The notes: generated by a model from the sequence alone, not told the origin. DNA of 29,421 nt from JAFLUQ01 sp964551215 (GCA_964551215.1 CAZKBV010000014.1:1-29421), one strand, 5' to 3'; positions 6,670 through 15,040 are shown, numbered from the stretch's first letter. Numbers and translations are program-made.

Positions 6670-9600
6670 ATGAAAAAGGCAAATCTTCGCGCACTGGCAG
6701 CCGGACTTGCCGCGTCGGTTGCGATGACCTGCTTTGGCGGGCTTACCGTTGGGGCGGCGTCTCAGGCTGTAGGCGAAGCGGCGCAGGCAATTATGCCTAC
6801 CCGTGTACAGGCACTTGAGGCTCTTGAAAGGGCAAATGACTATTGGATTACAAATCATAAAACTCACGGAAGAGCTTTCTGGGATAATGCGGCTTACCAT
6901 GTGGGAAATATGGAAGCGTATTTCACGACCGGTATTGAAATTTACCGCAACTTTTCTGAGGCTTGGGCCATCCAGAACAGCTGGAAGGGCGCGACAAGCG
7001 ATAATAAAAACTCTTGGAAGTATTCCTACGGCGAAACTATGGATTATGTTCTTTTCGGCGACTGGCAAATTTGTTTCCAGACTTACATAGACCTTTATAA
7101 CGCCGAAGTGATGGAATCAAAGGGCGCGACCCGCGATGAAACAAAGGTTGCCCGGGCCAAAGAGGTTATGGGCTATGAAATATCCACGTCCAACAATGAT
7201 TATTGGTGGTGGGCCGACTCTCTGTTCATGGTAATGCCTCTTATGACAAAAATGTACGTTCTTACGGGCAACGTGCAGTACCTCGACAAGCAGTATGAGT
7301 ATTTCCACTACGCGGCCGAAGAGTGCGAAGGCGGCACCAAGGACGGTATGTGGGATGACGAATATAAGCTGTTCCACCGTGACGGCAAGTATATCTACCC
7401 CGACCATAAGACGGATTCGGGCAAGAAGGACTTCTGGGCGCGCGGATCCGGTTGGGTGTTCGCGGGTCTTGCGAGAGTTCTTTCCGATATGCCGACGGAC
7501 TATGAACACAGAGATTACTTCCTTGACAAGTATACCCAAATGGCGGAAGGCGTAAAGGCAACGCAGCAGGTTGAGGGCTTCTGGTCCCGTTCTATGGCTG
7601 ACCGTTCTCATGCGGACGGCTTTGAAGCCAGCGGTACGTCCTTCTTTACATACGGTCTTGCTTGGGGTATCAACAGCGGCTATCTTGACAGAGACACATA
7701 TCTCGACACCTGCTTGAAGGGCTGGTACTTCCTTTACAATACGTCCCTTCAGAGCGACGGATGCTTAGGCTATATGCAGCCTATCGGTGAAAACGCTAAG
7801 CAGAGCCTTAACATCGGCGCGAGAGACACTCAGAACTTCGGCGTAGGCGCGTTCCTGCTTGCTTCTTCCGAGGTTTCCAAGATGGCGGGCGGCGTTGACG
7901 GTGACCAGACAAGCAACGGCGACGTTTATCCCTATCTTATGAGAAAGATGGTCGGCAAATACGCTATAGAGCTTAATTCGCCCCATTTCTATGTTGACGG
8001 CATGATTAACCATATGGATAACAATAACCACAATCAGAAATCGTATCTGAAGAACGGCAACACCATGATTCCCGTTCGGGTGGTTAAGGAATATATGGGC
8101 GGCAACGTTGTTGAAAACGGAAACACAATAACGGTTACCCGCGATATTACCAACGGCAATACAAAGACAACAAAAACAGTGGTATTCACTCTTGACAGCT
8201 TGGATTATACTGTTGACGGCGCGGCAAAGACTCTTACCACGCCTGTTGAAAAGAGCGATTTGGGATACATCTGCGTTCCCGTTCGCGCTCTTATGGAGGG
8301 TCTTGGGTATCATATTTGGTACAGCGCTTACGGAGGAACAAATAAATATGCCTCCAATACCGATTCTCTTGACGCTATGATTGTTATCTCGGAAAAGGTT
8401 GATCCCTTCTTCGATTGCGACGCAAACGCGGTTGAGATGCTCCGGTGGATGATAAGCGCGAGCGAGCATTATCCCACACGTCCCAACCAGACAGCCAAGA
8501 ACTACACCGTTGAAAAGCCGAAAATGGCGGGAACAACGGCCATCGGTACGCAGATACCTCTTACATCAAGCATGGTAACCGCTTCCGCCACTCCCGAAGC
8601 TCAGAATAACGCGGCTCAGACGGTTGACAACAATGTAAATACACGCTGGGCGGCTCAGGGCAGCCAGTATCTTACAATAGATTTGGGAACTCCTATGCAG
8701 ATTGCCTGCGTTGGCGTTCGTATGATGCAGTATTCGGATGGCAGAACCATAAACTACGGCGTTTCCTACAGCGCTGACGGCAACACCTATACTTCGGCGT
8801 TTACCGGCTCCAGCACAACTAACGGCGGCGTTTGGGAATTCCCCAAGCTTAACGGCGCAACGGCTCGGTATATTCGTATAAATCTTAACGGTTCCACAAC
8901 AAATGACTGGGCTTCTCTTGCTGACGTGGCCGTATTCCAAGGCGATGAAAATTCTCCCGAAACAACAGTTTCCGGCAGCGCGTCAACAAGCAGCACAACC
9001 TCAAGCACCGCCACGGGTACAAAGGTGACCTTAACCAGCGCGATGGTAACGGCTTCCGCGACGCCCGAATCCGATAACAACGCGGCAAAAACCGTTGACG
9101 GCAATGGCGGCACTTATTGGGCGGCTCAGGGCAGCCAGTATTTGACAATTGATATCGGAAGCACAGCGGTTGTAAGCACAGTCGGCGTACAGATGCGTTC
9201 TTACGATGACGGCAGAACCGTAAACTACAGCGTTTCCTACAGTGCTGACGGCAGCAACTATTCTTCCGTATTTAACGGCTCTTGCCCGTCCGGCGGCGCG
9301 GTTATGGAATATATTCCTGTCGCTAAGAATGCCCGCTATATCAGAGTCGGCGTAAACGGCTCCACAACAAACGACTGGGCTTCCCTTGCGGAGGTTGAGG
9401 TTTATACCGGCGGTACGGCAACGGCTGACGCGGCCGGAACCGTTCAGCAAACAACAATCAATTCCGTTCAGTCCGATACTCCCACGGGAACAAAGATAAA
9501 TCTTACAAGCAGTATGCTTAAGGCCAGTGCCGAGCCTCAGTCGGAAAACCCCGCCAGCGCCGTTGTTGACGGCAACGCAAGCACGGTTTGGGCGGCGGAA

Positions 9601-10317
9601 AACAGCCAGAATATGGTAATTGACCTTGGCAGTGCCATGGGCGTTACCTGTGTCGGCGTTCAGATGAAGGACTACGGCGACGGCAGAACCGTAAATTACG
9701 GTATATCCGTTTCCACTGACGGCACCAGCTATACTCCCGTGTTCAGCGGCGCGTGCGCACCCAGCGGCGGTGTGAAGGAATATCATACGGTCGGCGCAAA
9801 TGTTAGATATGTCAAGGTTGACGTTAACGGAAACAGCGTAAGCAGCTGGGCTTCCGTTGCTGAAATTGAGGTTTACAACGGCGCGGTGTCCGGCAGCACT
9901 GTAACAGCCTCCGGCCCCGTGGTTATGTCTTCGATTTCCAGCACTCCCGTAGGCGTTCAGGAAAAGCTTAAGACCGCCGGAACAGCAATTCTCGTTGACG
10001 AGGATTATCCCGCTTCCGCCGCGGTTGACGGCCTTACATCCACATCTTGGAAGGGTAACGCAAATCACAGCCTTGTTGTTGAAATGAACAGAAGCAGAAC
10101 CGTTACAACGGTGGGCGTGCTTATTTCCGGAACAAAAACCGTAAATTACAGCGTAGCGGTTTCCGAGGACGGATCCTCGTGGACTACCGTTTATACCGGA
10201 ACCTCCGTTTCCGGCGCTATGGCTTATCATCCCTGCGAAGCAAAGGGTAAGTATGTAATGATTACCCTTGCCGAAGAGGCGCGTGTTGCCGAGGTTGAGG
10301 TTTACGGCGCGGAATAA
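6670..10317 (+). CDS. Secreted GH105-like hydrolase with CuAO-N-like and four F5/8C domains
   Basis: A 1,215-residue extracellular protein. Residues 1-30 look like a signal peptide (MKKANLRALAAGLAASVAMTC, AxA-like site near GAAS). Residues about 40-415 resemble GH88/GH105 unsaturated rhamnogalacturonyl hydrolases: WWWADSLFM with Asp183 as candidate catalytic acid, FWARGSGWV near 258-266, and EASGTSFFTYGLAWG from Glu319. Residues about 432-580 resemble a copper-amine-oxidase N-terminal domain (MIPVRVVKEYMGG, ICVPVRALMEGLGY). Discoidin/F5-8C (CBM32-like) domains follow at about 625-757, 782-913, 938-1071 and 1093-1215; the first three are close repeats and the fourth is divergent. Ser/Thr-rich linkers join them. 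No LPxTG, SLH or dockerin motif is seen. The likely substrate is a pectin-derived or similar unsaturated uronide. Ribosome binding site is AAGGAGG. Confidence 0.8.
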   Translation: MKKANLRALAAGLAASVAMTCFGGLTVGAASQAVGEAAQAIMPTRVQALEALERANDYWITNHKTHGRAFWDNAAYHVGNMEAYFTTGIEIYRNFSEAWAIQNSWKGATSDNKNSWKYSYGETMDYVLFGDWQICFQTYIDLYNAEVMESKGATRDETKVARAKEVMGYEISTSNNDYWWWADSLFMVMPLMTKMYVLTGNVQYLDKQYEYFHYAAEECEGGTKDGMWDDEYKLFHRDGKYIYPDHKTDSGKKDFWARGSGWVFAGLARVLSDMPTDYEHRDYFLDKYTQMAEGVKATQQVEGFWSRSMADRSHADGFEASGTSFFTYGLAWGINSGYLDRDTYLDTCLKGWYFLYNTSLQSDGCLGYMQPIGENAKQSLNIGARDTQNFGVGAFLLASSEVSKMAGGVDGDQTSNGDVYPYLMRKMVGKYAIELNSPHFYVDGMINHMDNNNHNQKSYLKNGNTMIPVRVVKEYMGGNVVENGNTITVTRDITNGNTKTTKTVVFTLDSLDYTVDGAAKTLTTPVEKSDLGYICVPVRALMEGLGYHIWYSAYGGTNKYASNTDSLDAMIVISEKVDPFFDCDANAVEMLRWMISASEHYPTRPNQTAKNYTVEKPKMAGTTAIGTQIPLTSSMVTASATPEAQNNAAQTVDNNVNTRWAAQGSQYLTIDLGTPMQIACVGVRMMQYSDGRTINYGVSYSADGNTYTSAFTGSSTTNGGVWEFPKLNGATARYIRINLNGSTTNDWASLADVAVFQGDENSPETTVSGSASTSSTTSSTATGTKVTLTSAMVTASATPESDNNAAKTVDGNGGTYWAAQGSQYLTIDIGSTAVVSTVGVQMRSYDDGRTVNYSVSYSADGSNYSSVFNGSCPSGGAVMEYIPVAKNARYIRVGVNGSTTNDWASLAEVEVYTGGTATADAAGTVQQTTINSVQSDTPTGTKINLTSSMLKASAEPQSENPASAVVDGNASTVWAAENSQNMVIDLGSAMGVTCVGVQMKDYGDGRTVNYGISVSTDGTSYTPVFSGACAPSGGVKEYHTVGANVRYVKVDVNGNSVSSWASVAEIEVYNGAVSGSTVTASGPVVMSSISSTPVGVQEKLKTAGTAILVDEDYPASAAVDGLTSTSWKGNANHSLVVEMNRSRTVTTVGVLISGTKTVNYSVAVSEDGSSWTTVYTGTSVSGAMAYHPCEAKGKYVMITLAEEARVAEVEVYGAE

Positions 10318-10348
10318 ATTTCGGATAAAAAATTAAAATAACGCTTTT

Positions 10349-10385
10349 AATCTCCCCCAAAGCCTCGGTTTTGGGGGAGATTATT
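10349..10385 (+). terminator. Terminator after the GH105-like gene
   Basis: A perfect 13-bp stem (10349-10361 with 10370-10382) with a GC-rich core is followed by a short ATT. It starts 32 bp after the stop codon. Confidence 0.65.
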
Positions 10386-10416
10386 GCGCCGAGGACGCTT
10401 TTAAGCTTTGCCGGAC

Positions 10417-10458
10417 AAGAAAAAAGCTGCCTTTTAATGCACAGACAGCTTTTTTCTT
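10417..10458. terminator. Bidirectional terminator
   Basis: A perfect 13-bp stem, AAGAAAAAAGCTG (10417-10429) with CAGCTTTTTTCTT (10446-10458), 16-nt loop. Its A- and T-rich ends give a U-tract in both directions, so it can stop the plus-strand hydrolase transcript and the minus-strand HD gene, which ends 46 bp away. Confidence 0.85.
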
Positions 10459-10503
10459 GGGGCAAACGATAAAATCCGCGAGGATTTTTCTAATGCTTAA
10501 AAA

Positions 10504-10995
10504 TTAATGTCTTAAATAAGAAACAGGGCGGAGTATTGCCTTGGAAAAAAGCCCCTTAACCGCTTCGGTCGCGGCACAGTATTTGTCCACCATAGCCACG
10601 AGAAAGGCTTCCTTGTGCTTGGGCGGAGTCCACACCGCAAGCCACATATGGTTTTTGATGATTTCTCCCTCCAGCTTTGTAAGCGAAAAATTAGTGTCGG
10701 CGTTATCAAACGCTTCCTTCGGGTGGCTTCGGCAGTGTTCCCTTGCCGAGAGGGGGCTTTCCTTAAAATTATAATAAAACATATCGTGCATGAGGCCGCC
10801 TCTTGCCGCCGCGCGGCTGTTCCAGCCGAAAAACCGCGCTATGAGAAAGCTCTTATAGCTGACGCTTATGCTGTGATTAAGGCGCGAGGTTCCTATATGC
10901 TGACGGTAATCTCCCAGCTTTAATATGGCGGGGGAGCTTAAAATGTCCTGTGTGTTTGAAATATATTCAGCGTATGCTGCGCTGTTTTTATTCAT
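10504..10995 (-). CDS. HD-domain phosphohydrolase family protein
   Basis: A 163-residue soluble protein with the metal-binding pattern of HD hydrolases: His41 (NHSISVSY), His70-Asp71 (GLMHDMF), His116 (KNHMWL) and Asp137 (VDKYCA). All expected ligands are present, so it is probably active. Small stand-alone HD proteins of this type are common and mostly uncharacterised in Firmicutes; the substrate cannot be told from sequence. The start at 10995 follows AAAGAGGTG. An upstream in-frame ATG at 11028 lies at the likely transcription start and is rejected. It is monocistronic, with its own promoter and terminator. Confidence 0.8.
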   Translation of the reverse strand: MNKNSAAYAEYISNTQDILSSPAILKLGDYRQHIGTSRLNHSISVSYKSFLIARFFGWNSRAAARGGLMHDMFYYNFKESPLSAREHCRSHPKEAFDNADTNFSLTKLEGEIIKNHMWLAVWTPPKHKEAFLVAMVDKYCAATEAVKGLFSKAILRPVSYLRH

Positions 10996-11016
10996 GGCGA
11001 CACCTCTTTCGGGTAT

Positions 11017-11045
11017 ATTGTAGCACATAAAACAGGGGATTTCAA
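11017..11045 (-). promoter_or_regulatory. Sigma-A promoter of the HD-domain gene
   Basis: Minus strand: -35 TTGAAA (11040-11045), 17-nt spacer, -10 TACAAT (11017-11022), about 22 nt before the start codon. Confidence 0.8.
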
Positions 11046-11275
11046 CAGGAAACTTAAGGAAAATGTTGACTTCGGCAATAACCTTATGCTTTGGAGAAGC
11101 ATATAGACGCCAAAAACGGAATCAATTCGCAATATAGCCTTACCGGCTTTAGCGCGGCGCGGGAAGGCACGGCGGGTTTCTTGATTAAATTCTTTGACCG
11201 AGAAACAGCGTCAATTGAAAAAAATAGGGCTTCGTTTATATGGCAAAATAAGCGTAAAAATAAACACAAAAATAA
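11046..11275. other. Intergenic stretch, no convincing gene
   Basis: This lies between the HD-gene promoter and the terminator at 11276. A 96-codon plus-strand frame (from 11091) crosses it but lacks a ribosome binding site, runs through the terminator hairpin and overlaps the gene at 11325 antiparallel. I see no promoter or RNA motif. From memory only, its translation resembles frames seen in clostridial intergenic DNA, so it may be a dispersed non-coding repeat. Confidence 0.4.
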
Positions 11276-11317
11276 GCCGGAACGATTTGATTTACTGTCA
11301 AATCGTTCCGGCATTTT
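11276..11317. terminator. Terminator of the CuAO-N-like gene
   Basis: A perfect 15-bp stem (11276-11290 with 11298-11312), GCCGGAACGATTTGA and its complement, with a 7-nt loop. On the minus strand it is followed by TTATTTTTG; on the plus strand by ATTTTG. It lies 12 bp from the minus-strand stop codon. Confidence 0.85.
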
Positions 11318-11324
11318 GAATTTG

Positions 11325-12356
11325 TTACGTTGTCGCTATATGTTTTACGGAAAACTCGGCGCTTTCTCCGTCAACATTTAATTCATATCCCAAAACCTCG
11401 GTAAAGTAGGTTACGGGAACGTAGGTAAGGGCTGTTGTTTCGCCGGGCATTGCTATAAGCACGGGAGCCTGCCCCAGAGACTGAGGCGCCATTTTGCCCA
11501 TTACGTAGGAATCCTCATCAATGGTAAAATAGCTGTGGCCTACGTACACGGTTTTCGTTTCGTCCTCCCACACAACATCAAAGCCCAAGGCTTCGGCTAT
11601 AGCGCGCACGGGGAGCATCTGAACGCCGTTTACCGTAACGGGAATATGCTTGAATTGCGCGTCCTCGCCCACAACAATGGTTTTTACGCCGGAAATGTCA
11701 ACCGCTTCGGAAGCCATGCCCTCGCTGTCTTCGTCGGCGGAGGCGTCGTCGGATAGCTTTACAATTGCGACGGGAGTGGTTTGGGCGGGAATGCATTTGG
11801 TGGAAGAATCGTAGAACACAAGGGCTTTCCCGCTTATGAGCATTCCCTCACGGGTGTGGCTGTAGTAAACGGTTTCTTCGCTTACGTTAAGCTTAAGAGT
11901 GTTGTCGCTGTTTACAAGCTCCTCGTCAAATACGCCGATTTCTCTGAACATCAGGACATTTTCGTCCTCGATGACAATAACGTCGGGAGTATAATGCACG
12001 GGAAGCTGAAGGGTAGTCGGCGCGTCGGCGTTGATATAGTAGGCTATAACATCGCCCTCCCTTATGTCGTCAAGGGATTTTGGGCTCCCGTCGGCGCCGA
12101 CAACGAAGGTTGAGTCGTTTTCGTAGAGGTAAAGCTCGCCGTCGGAGGAAGCGATAGCGTTTTCCTCGTCGCTTTTACCTACTGTGAATTCTCCTGTAAT
12201 GTAGTTGTGAATAAGCTTAAATTCCGCAGCCTGAGATACGGCTGTAAGCTTTTCCGCCTCGGCGGGTTCCTCGCCGCGTGCGCCTATAACCCCGCCCGCC
12301 GCGAGCATAGCGACCGCAGACATTGCGGCAATTGTTCTTTTTGTTGAATTTTTCAT
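11325..12356 (-). CDS. Secreted copper-amine-oxidase N-terminal-domain-like protein
   Basis: A 343-residue exported protein of unknown role. Residues 1-30 form a signal peptide (MKNSTKRTIAAMSAVAMLAAGG). The middle (about 40-215) has beta-rich segments such as IREGDVIAYYIN and TREGMLISGKALVFYD that I do not recognise. The C-terminal part (about 235-340) resembles the CuAO-N-like fold found in Gram-positive surface proteins: VTVNGVQMLPVRAIAEALGF, VVWEDETKTVYVG, LTYVPVTYFTEVLGYEL. No anchor motif is seen. Despite the family name, no copper or oxidase function is implied. The start at 12356 suits GAAAGGA 8 nt upstream better than the ATG at 12365. It probably acts in the cell envelope, which fits the candidate ECF-sigma promoter upstream. 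Confidence 0.75.
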   Translation of the reverse strand: MKNSTKRTIAAMSAVAMLAAGGVIGARGEEPAEAEKLTAVSQAAEFKLIHNYITGEFTVGKSDEENAIASSDGELYLYENDSTFVVGADGSPKSLDDIREGDVIAYYINADAPTTLQLPVHYTPDVIVIEDENVLMFREIGVFDEELVNSDNTLKLNVSEETVYYSHTREGMLISGKALVFYDSSTKCIPAQTTPVAIVKLSDDASADEDSEGMASEAVDISGVKTIVVGEDAQFKHIPVTVNGVQMLPVRAIAEALGFDVVWEDETKTVYVGHSYFTIDEDSYVMGKMAPQSLGQAPVLIAMPGETTALTYVPVTYFTEVLGYELNVDGESAEFSVKHIATT

Positions 12357-12412
12357 GCTATACATCCTTTCTTTCTGCTTATGTAGACAGTACCATCCGC
12401 GTTACACTATAT

Positions 12413-12438
12413 AGACGCGGAAATCTCAAAAAAGTTCC
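12413..12438 (-). promoter_or_regulatory. Candidate ECF-sigma promoter of the CuAO-N-like gene
   Basis: On the minus strand GGAAC (12434-12438), 16-nt spacer, CGTCT (12413-12417). This matches the general ECF pattern (GGAAC/TGAAAC with CGTC or CGTA at 16-17 nt). A T-run follows the -35, as in many ECF promoters. A 6-bp dyad (TCCGCG at 12396-12401, CGCGGA at 12416-12421) straddles the -10. It leaves a leader of about 50 nt. Confidence 0.5.
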
Positions 12439-12522
12439 ATGTTTTATAAAAAATTTTTTAGCTTTTTATTCCGCGGAGCAAGCCGGTTTAACGTAATGTA
12501 TGCTTTTTGTTTTGTCGGTTTA

Positions 12523-12551
12523 ATTATATCATTTCGGCAACAGGTTGTCAA
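12523..12551 (-). promoter_or_regulatory. Sigma-A promoter of the CuAO-N-like gene
   Basis: Full consensus on the minus strand: -35 TTGACA (12546-12551), 17-nt spacer, -10 TATAAT (12523-12528). It gives a leader of about 160 nt that spans the candidate ECF promoter. Confidence 0.85.
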
Positions 12552-12598
12552 GTTTATCGCGGGGAGTTTACGGAATAAAAATTTGTGCAAATTTACCA

Positions 12599-12627
12599 TT
12601 GAATTCATAAAAAAATATTGCTATAAT
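12599..12627 (+). promoter_or_regulatory. Sigma-A promoter of the MATE gene
   Basis: -35 TTGAAT (12599-12604), 17-nt spacer, -10 TATAAT (12622-12627). The leader is about 115 nt. Confidence 0.75.
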
Positions 12628-12644
12628 TATGTTAATCGAGTGGC

Positions 12645-12691
12645 AAAAGCGTAAATCCGGATTTTTACGGAGGCGCGCTTTTTCTTTTTTT
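12645..12691 (+). terminator. Terminator-like hairpin in the MATE leader
   Basis: AAAAGC (12645-12650) pairs with GCTTTT (12677-12682) and GTAAA (12651-12655) with TTTAC (12664-12668). A one-sided 8-nt bulge separates the two helices. The tract TTTTTCTTTTTTT follows. It sits between promoter and start codon, so it could attenuate the MATE gene. The stem is imperfect and no ligand-binding fold is recognised. Confidence 0.4.
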
Positions 12692-12750
12692 GATTAGGTT
12701 GTGACAGCTTTCCTGAAAAGACTTCAATATATTTTTTGCGGGAGGACAAT

Positions 12751-14133
12751 ATGGAGAACCAAAAATCAATCGACAAAATGAGAACACAGCCTGTGGGAAA
12801 GCTGATGCTGTCTATGGGAATACCCATGATTTGCTCAATGGTATTGCAGGCTCTTTACAACATCGTGGACAGCGCGTTTGTTTCAAATATGGCCGAAAAC
12901 GGGGAGCAGGCTCTCAACGCTCTCACGCTTGCCTTTCCGGTTCAGGTGCTTATGATAGCGATAGGCATAGGAACCGGAGTGGGAGCAAACGCGCTGCTGT
13001 CAAAAAGTCTCGGTATGGAGGACTATAAAAAGGCGTCATATGTTTGCGGAAACTCGATTTTTCTCGGAATAGTTATATTCGCGGCGTTTGGGCTGTTCGG
13101 GCTGTTTGGCGTGAAAGCGTATATATCCACCCAGACGAAAAATCCCGTAATATTCGATATGGCGGTGAGCTATCTGAGAATATGCTGCGTGATATCCTTC
13201 GGAAACGTTTTCTTCGCGGTGTTTGAAAAGCTGCTTCAAGCGACGGGACTTTCCATCTATTCCACAGCGGCAATGATTACAGGCGCAATAATCAATATAG
13301 CGCTGGATCCTGTGCTGATTTACGGCCTTTTGGGATTCCCCAAGCTGGGAGTTAAAGGCGCGGCGTACGCGACGGTTATAGGTCAGATAGCGTCGGCGGT
13401 TTTGGCGCTTATATTCCATTTGAAGTTCAATACATCTGTAGAAAACGGGGCGAGGTATTTAAAGCCCTCGGGGAAAACAATCAAGCAAATATATACCATA
13501 GGCCTTCCCGCGATAATAGCTCAGGCGGTGATGTCATTTATGACATACGGCTTTAACATTATTCTTGTAAGGGTTGACGAGGCTATGGTTACCGCTTACG
13601 GCCTGTACTATAAAATTCAGCAGTTCATTTTGTTTGCGGCCTTCGGCCTTCGTGACGCCATAACGCCCATAGTTTCATTTAATCACGGCATGGGGGACAA
13701 GAAGCGGCTGAAAGCGGGGGTAAAATACGGCATTGCCTATACGCTTGCCATAATGGTTATAGGAATTGTGATCATAGAGGGCTTTGCGGAACCTCTCGCG
13801 AAAATATTCGGACTTTCGGGAAAAACGCAGGCTCTCTGTATAAGCGCAATGCGCATTATTTCCGTAAGCTTTATTTTTGCCGGATTGAATATCGCGTTTC
13901 AAGGGCTTTTTCAGGCGCTTGACGGGGGAATTGAATCCCTCGTGATTTCCATATGCCGCCAGCTTGTTTTTGTGCTGCCGGTGGCGTGGGGATTTTCCTT
14001 GCTGGCTATCAAATCAATGGACTACGCGTGGACGGTGTGGCTTACATTCCCCATAGCCGAATTTGTTTCGGCTGTGATTGCCTGCGTTTTTATGAAGCGG
14101 ATATACAAAGCGAAAATAAGTATGCTAAAATAA
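12751..14133 (+). CDS. MATE-family multidrug/sodium antiporter
   Basis: A 460-residue, roughly 12-helix inner-membrane exporter. The N-terminal segment PVGKLMLSMGIPMICSMVLQALYNIVDSAFVS and the later GIGTGVGANALLSKSLG are typical of the MATE/NorM-DinF superfamily, and the two halves each show the MatE pattern. It exports drugs or metabolites using Na+ or H+ gradients; the substrate is unknown. Start at 12751, with GGGAGGA just upstream; an in-frame TTG at 12736 would overlap that site. It is monocistronic, with a long leader carrying a terminator-like hairpin and a strong terminator after it. Confidence 0.92.
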   Translation: MENQKSIDKMRTQPVGKLMLSMGIPMICSMVLQALYNIVDSAFVSNMAENGEQALNALTLAFPVQVLMIAIGIGTGVGANALLSKSLGMEDYKKASYVCGNSIFLGIVIFAAFGLFGLFGVKAYISTQTKNPVIFDMAVSYLRICCVISFGNVFFAVFEKLLQATGLSIYSTAAMITGAIINIALDPVLIYGLLGFPKLGVKGAAYATVIGQIASAVLALIFHLKFNTSVENGARYLKPSGKTIKQIYTIGLPAIIAQAVMSFMTYGFNIILVRVDEAMVTAYGLYYKIQQFILFAAFGLRDAITPIVSFNHGMGDKKRLKAGVKYGIAYTLAIMVIGIVIIEGFAEPLAKIFGLSGKTQALCISAMRIISVSFIFAGLNIAFQGLFQALDGGIESLVISICRQLVFVLPVAWGFSLLAIKSMDYAWTVWLTFPIAEFVSAVIACVFMKRIYKAKISMLK

Positions 14134-14144
14134 TTTCATATTAA

Positions 14145-14189
14145 AAAAAGCTGTGAGAAAAATACAACGCTTTCTCACAGCTTTTTCTT
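14145..14189. terminator. Bidirectional terminator
   Basis: A perfect 16-bp stem, AAAAAGCTGTGAGAAA (14145-14160) with TTTCTCACAGCTTTTT (14171-14186), 10-nt loop, followed by CTTT. It serves the MATE gene and the converging minus-strand gene that ends at 14190. Confidence 0.9.
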
Positions 14190-14744
14190 TTATGCGTTAT
14201 TTTCGCCGGATCTTCTGAATATCAGCTTAAACACGCTCCGAATAAGGGGCTGAATAAAGAACAACTGGGTGAAAAACGCGAAGGGAAAATTGAAGCATAC
14301 CAATTTCAGCCAGTTTGCCATAAGCGTCACAGCGTTGAAGCCCATATAGTACGGATAGTACAAAAACGACGCGATAAGGCTCATTGCCGGACACATAAGC
14401 CCGACTGTGGCACAGATTATTGCGGACTCAAAGATTACCGGATGGGTGCTTACGGGGTCAAAAACCTTTGAGGCCAATTTGAACGAACAGGGACTGCCCA
14501 TTATTACCTCCAGACCGTACGCGAAGCAAAATTCCACCAGCACTACCGCCCAAATAGGCAGAAAATGCCCGAACATATAAACTCCACCCTGAGAGCTTAT
14601 TGCTTCCAAGACGCTTTGCTTGCCCGTAACGGACATAAGCGTGCTTCCGTTTACAACATACAGGCTGTAAAATACGTAGCTATGTACCGTTACAAGCACC
14701 GTAAGAAAAGCGAAGGCCATTCTCTCAAATTGATTTTTCGGCAT
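14190..14744 (-). CDS. Small membrane protein, DUF2798-like
   Basis: A 184-residue membrane protein with about four hydrophobic helices arranged as two similar halves. The first starts MPKNQFERMAFAFLTVLVTVHSYVFYSLYV and the second has ESAIICATVGLMCPAMSLIASFLYY. The pattern, with 'GLMCPxMSLIA' and a final 'FFxxPLIRxxFKLIF', resembles DUF2798-type proteins of Clostridia, which have no known function. Start at 14744 follows AAAAGGAG; an upstream in-frame start at 14786 lacks a ribosome binding site. It has its own promoter and converges on the MATE gene. Confidence 0.65.
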   Translation of the reverse strand: MPKNQFERMAFAFLTVLVTVHSYVFYSLYVVNGSTLMSVTGKQSVLEAISSQGGVYMFGHFLPIWAVVLVEFCFAYGLEVIMGSPCSFKLASKVFDPVSTHPVIFESAIICATVGLMCPAMSLIASFLYYPYYMGFNAVTLMANWLKLVCFNFPFAFFTQLFFIQPLIRSVFKLIFRRSGENNA

Positions 14745-14879
14745 AAAACCACTCCTTTTGGCGCAAAAAAACACACGTACCGCCATGCGGTAAATAAATC
14801 GGATTTCGTGCCGTAATCAGATTTACATACCAACAGGTAATACATGTGCCGTTTGCGTTTAATATTTGATTGCTCAACT

Positions 14880-14908
14880 ATTGTAACATTTAATTTCGAT
14901 TTTGTCAA
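14880..14908 (-). promoter_or_regulatory. Sigma-A promoter of the DUF2798-like gene
   Basis: Minus strand: -35 TTGACA (14903-14908), 17-nt spacer, -10 TACAAT (14880-14885). The leader is about 130 nt and includes a small ACCGC/GCGGT hairpin with a following T-run. Confidence 0.8.
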
Positions 14909-14968
14909 ACAAAAAATTTTTTTATTTGCAAATTTTTTCCCTGAGTGAATTCCCAAGGTAAACGCGGC

Positions 14969-14984
14969 GGCGGAAATTTCCGCC
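14969..14984. repeat. 16-bp perfect palindrome between divergent promoters
   Basis: GGCGGAAATTTCCGCC is a gapless dyad lying between the minus-strand promoter (14880-14908) and the plus-strand promoter (15041-15069). This is a natural place for a regulator site, but no regulator is known. Confidence 0.45.
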
Positions 14985-15005
14985 TAATTTGCTTTGAAAA
15001 TTTAC

Positions 15006-15036
15006 TTTGCAATAAAATAACACTATTTTGCAATAA
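15006..15036 (+). repeat. Direct repeats upstream of the Wzz promoter
   Basis: TTTGCAATAA occurs at 15006-15015 and again at 15027-15036. The starts are 21 bp apart, two helical turns, and the second copy ends 4 bp before the -35. It is a candidate activator or repressor site. Confidence 0.45.
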
Positions 15037-15040
15037 GGTA

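Noticed and set aside
9031..10230. 399-codon minus-strand ORF
   Set aside because: It is the antisense shadow of the repetitive discoidin domains; its Gly/Asn/Ala-rich translation has no start signals.
12439..12654. Small plus-strand ORF of 71 codons
   Set aside because: It lies across two opposed promoters, has no ribosome binding site and consists of AT-rich DNA read as Phe/Lys codons.
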